Shown: positions 39,295 to 40,059 of the stretch, piece after piece
Layout: every line of letters starts with the position of its first letter
Numbering within the stretch: the stretch's first letter is position 1
Source of the DNA: a virus
DNA length: 40,059 nucleotides
Strand: one strand, 5' to 3'
Virus record (IMG/VR): IMGVR_UViG_3300043331_002823
Span: 1-40,059 of that record
Made by a program: the position numbers and the translations under genes
The notes under the pieces: generated by a model
Databases searched by the model: none
What the model was told of the DNA's origin: nothing
The model's input: the letters and a program-made list of their open reading frames with translations, nothing else

Positions 39295-40059
39295 GTGTCG
39301 ACCGATTCGACCGATCCCACCCCGCCTGAAGACCCGCAAGAACAAGCCATCGCGGCCCGGCTGATCGATCTGCCCATCGAGGACGAGCTCAAGGAGAGCT
39401 ACCTCACCTACGCCATGAGCGTGATCGTCAGCCGCGCGCTGCCCGACGCGCGCGACGGCCTCAAGCCCTCGCAGCGGCGGATTCTGGTCGCCATGAACGA
39501 CCTGAACCTTACGCCGGGCGCGGGCCGGGTGAAATGCGCCAAAATCTCCGGCGACACCAGCGGCAACTATCATCCCCACGGCGAAAGCGTCATCTATCCC
39601 ACACTCGTGCGCATGGCCCAGGACTGGAACATGCGCTACGTTTTGATCGACAAGCAGGGCAACTTCGGCTCGATCGCCGGGTTGCCGGCCGCGGCGATGC
39701 GGTACACCGAGGCCCGCCTCTCGCCCGTGGCGGCCCTGATGCTCGAAGACCTAAAGCTCGACACGGTCGACTTCGTTCCCACCTACGACGAGCGGCACCA
39801 GGAACCGACCGTCCTGCCGTCAAAGTTTCCGAACCTTCTCGTGAACGGCTCGGGCGGCATCGCGGTGGGCATGGCCACCTCCATCCCACCGCACAATCTG
39901 GGCGAAGTCTGCCGCGGCATCATCGCGCTGCTCGACAACCCAAACATCACCGTGCCGGAGCTGATGGAGTACATCCCGGGCCCCGACTTTCCTACCGGCG
40001 GCGTCATCTGCGGCAAGACGGCGATTTGGAAAGGCTACGAAACGGGCCGCAGCACGATC
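39295..40059 (+). CDS. gyrA: DNA gyrase subunit A (5' part, runs off the window)
   Basis: 255 codons from GTG 39295, with AAAGGA 8 bases upstream; no stop before the window end. After a ~20-residue acidic N-terminal extension, [20 protein letters not shown] and [20 protein letters not shown] are canonical type IIA topoisomerase A. The catalytic tyrosine lies in [10 protein letters not shown] (Y137). In the QRDR equivalent, [10 protein letters not shown] (93-102), the E. coli Ser83 position is Ser98 while the Asp87 position is Pro102. [20 protein letters not shown] follows. It introduces supercoils with GyrB. ParC is the alternative, but the close match to GyrA motifs favours gyrA. Confidence 0.9.
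   Translation, partial: MSTDSTDPTPPEDPQEQAIAARLIDLPIEDELKESYLTYAMSVIVSRALPDARDGLKPSQRRILVAMNDLNLTPGAGRVKCAKISGDTSGNYHPHGESVIYPTLVRMAQDWNMRYVLIDKQGNFGSIAGLPAAAMRYTEARLSPVAALMLEDLKLDTVDFVPTYDERHQEPTVLPSKFPNLLVNGSGGIAVGMATSIPPHNLGEVCRGIIALLDNPNITVPELMEYIPGPDFPTGGVICGKTAIWKGYETGRSTI

Noticed and set aside
39105-39329. 74-codon rightward frame overlapping the gyrA start
   Set aside because: It spans the gyrA promoter -10 and ribosome-binding site in another frame and has no ribosome-binding site of its own.

Overview
The window looks like a high-GC planctomycete chromosome (probably Pirellulales-like). The evidence is a small membrane protein resembling the planctomycete DUF6677 family, a short zinc-ribbon protein and a GTG-started gyrA at the right end; no taxonomic marker was searched. 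About 37.6 kb of the 40 kb is mobile or accessory DNA: a siphovirus-type prophage (about 0.1-27.3 kb), a toxin-antitoxin pair (27.3-28.5 kb) and a type I restriction-modification operon (28.7-37.4 kb). At the right edge lies the 5' half of a tRNA-Arg(TCG) gene, broken in the anticodon loop. Host-type genes follow from 37.8 kb. The left edge of the element, any integrase and any lysis genes are not visible.

Prophage. The left part has an unknown 723-aa protein, an excisionase-type HTH protein, a primase-polymerase whose gene contains a nested inverted-repeat element, two structural proteins (a LamG-like fold and a fibre-like protein) and a ParB-methyltransferase fusion. Between the methyltransferase and the terminase sits a leftward cassette of five small genes. 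All five have the same AGGAGA ribosome-binding site, and two of its transcription units share a 35-bp bipartite upstream motif. Rightward genes then follow a lambda-like morphogenesis order: terminase large subunit, zinc-ribbon protein, [HTH repressor + Ser/Thr kinase], gpW-like joining protein, portal, prohead protease with a nested scaffold, major capsid, head completion and tail proteins, tail tube, tail-assembly chaperone pair with a frame change, tape measure, distal tail protein, large fibre and two small proteins.

The HTH-kinase module interrupts the head operon. It has its own promoter with a perfect 11-bp inverted repeat lying over the -35/-10 elements, and a strong terminator behind it. 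It reads as an independently regulated moron, plausibly for lysogeny control or phage exclusion.

Defence region. A leftward VapBC45-like pair (DUF433-type antitoxin, PIN-like toxin) runs head-on into the last phage gene. A divergent MerR/excisionase-type regulator precedes hsdM-hsdS-AIPR-hsdR. The AIPR-family (abortive infection) gene lies inside the type I operon and has a degenerate nuclease-like motif. hsdM is unusually long and contains an in-frame copy of a GC-rich palindromic repeat.

Host region. A 47-aa zinc-ribbon gene, a convergent repeat array, two leftward membrane-protein genes and the 5' part of gyrA (255 codons, running off the window), which has a well-formed promoter.
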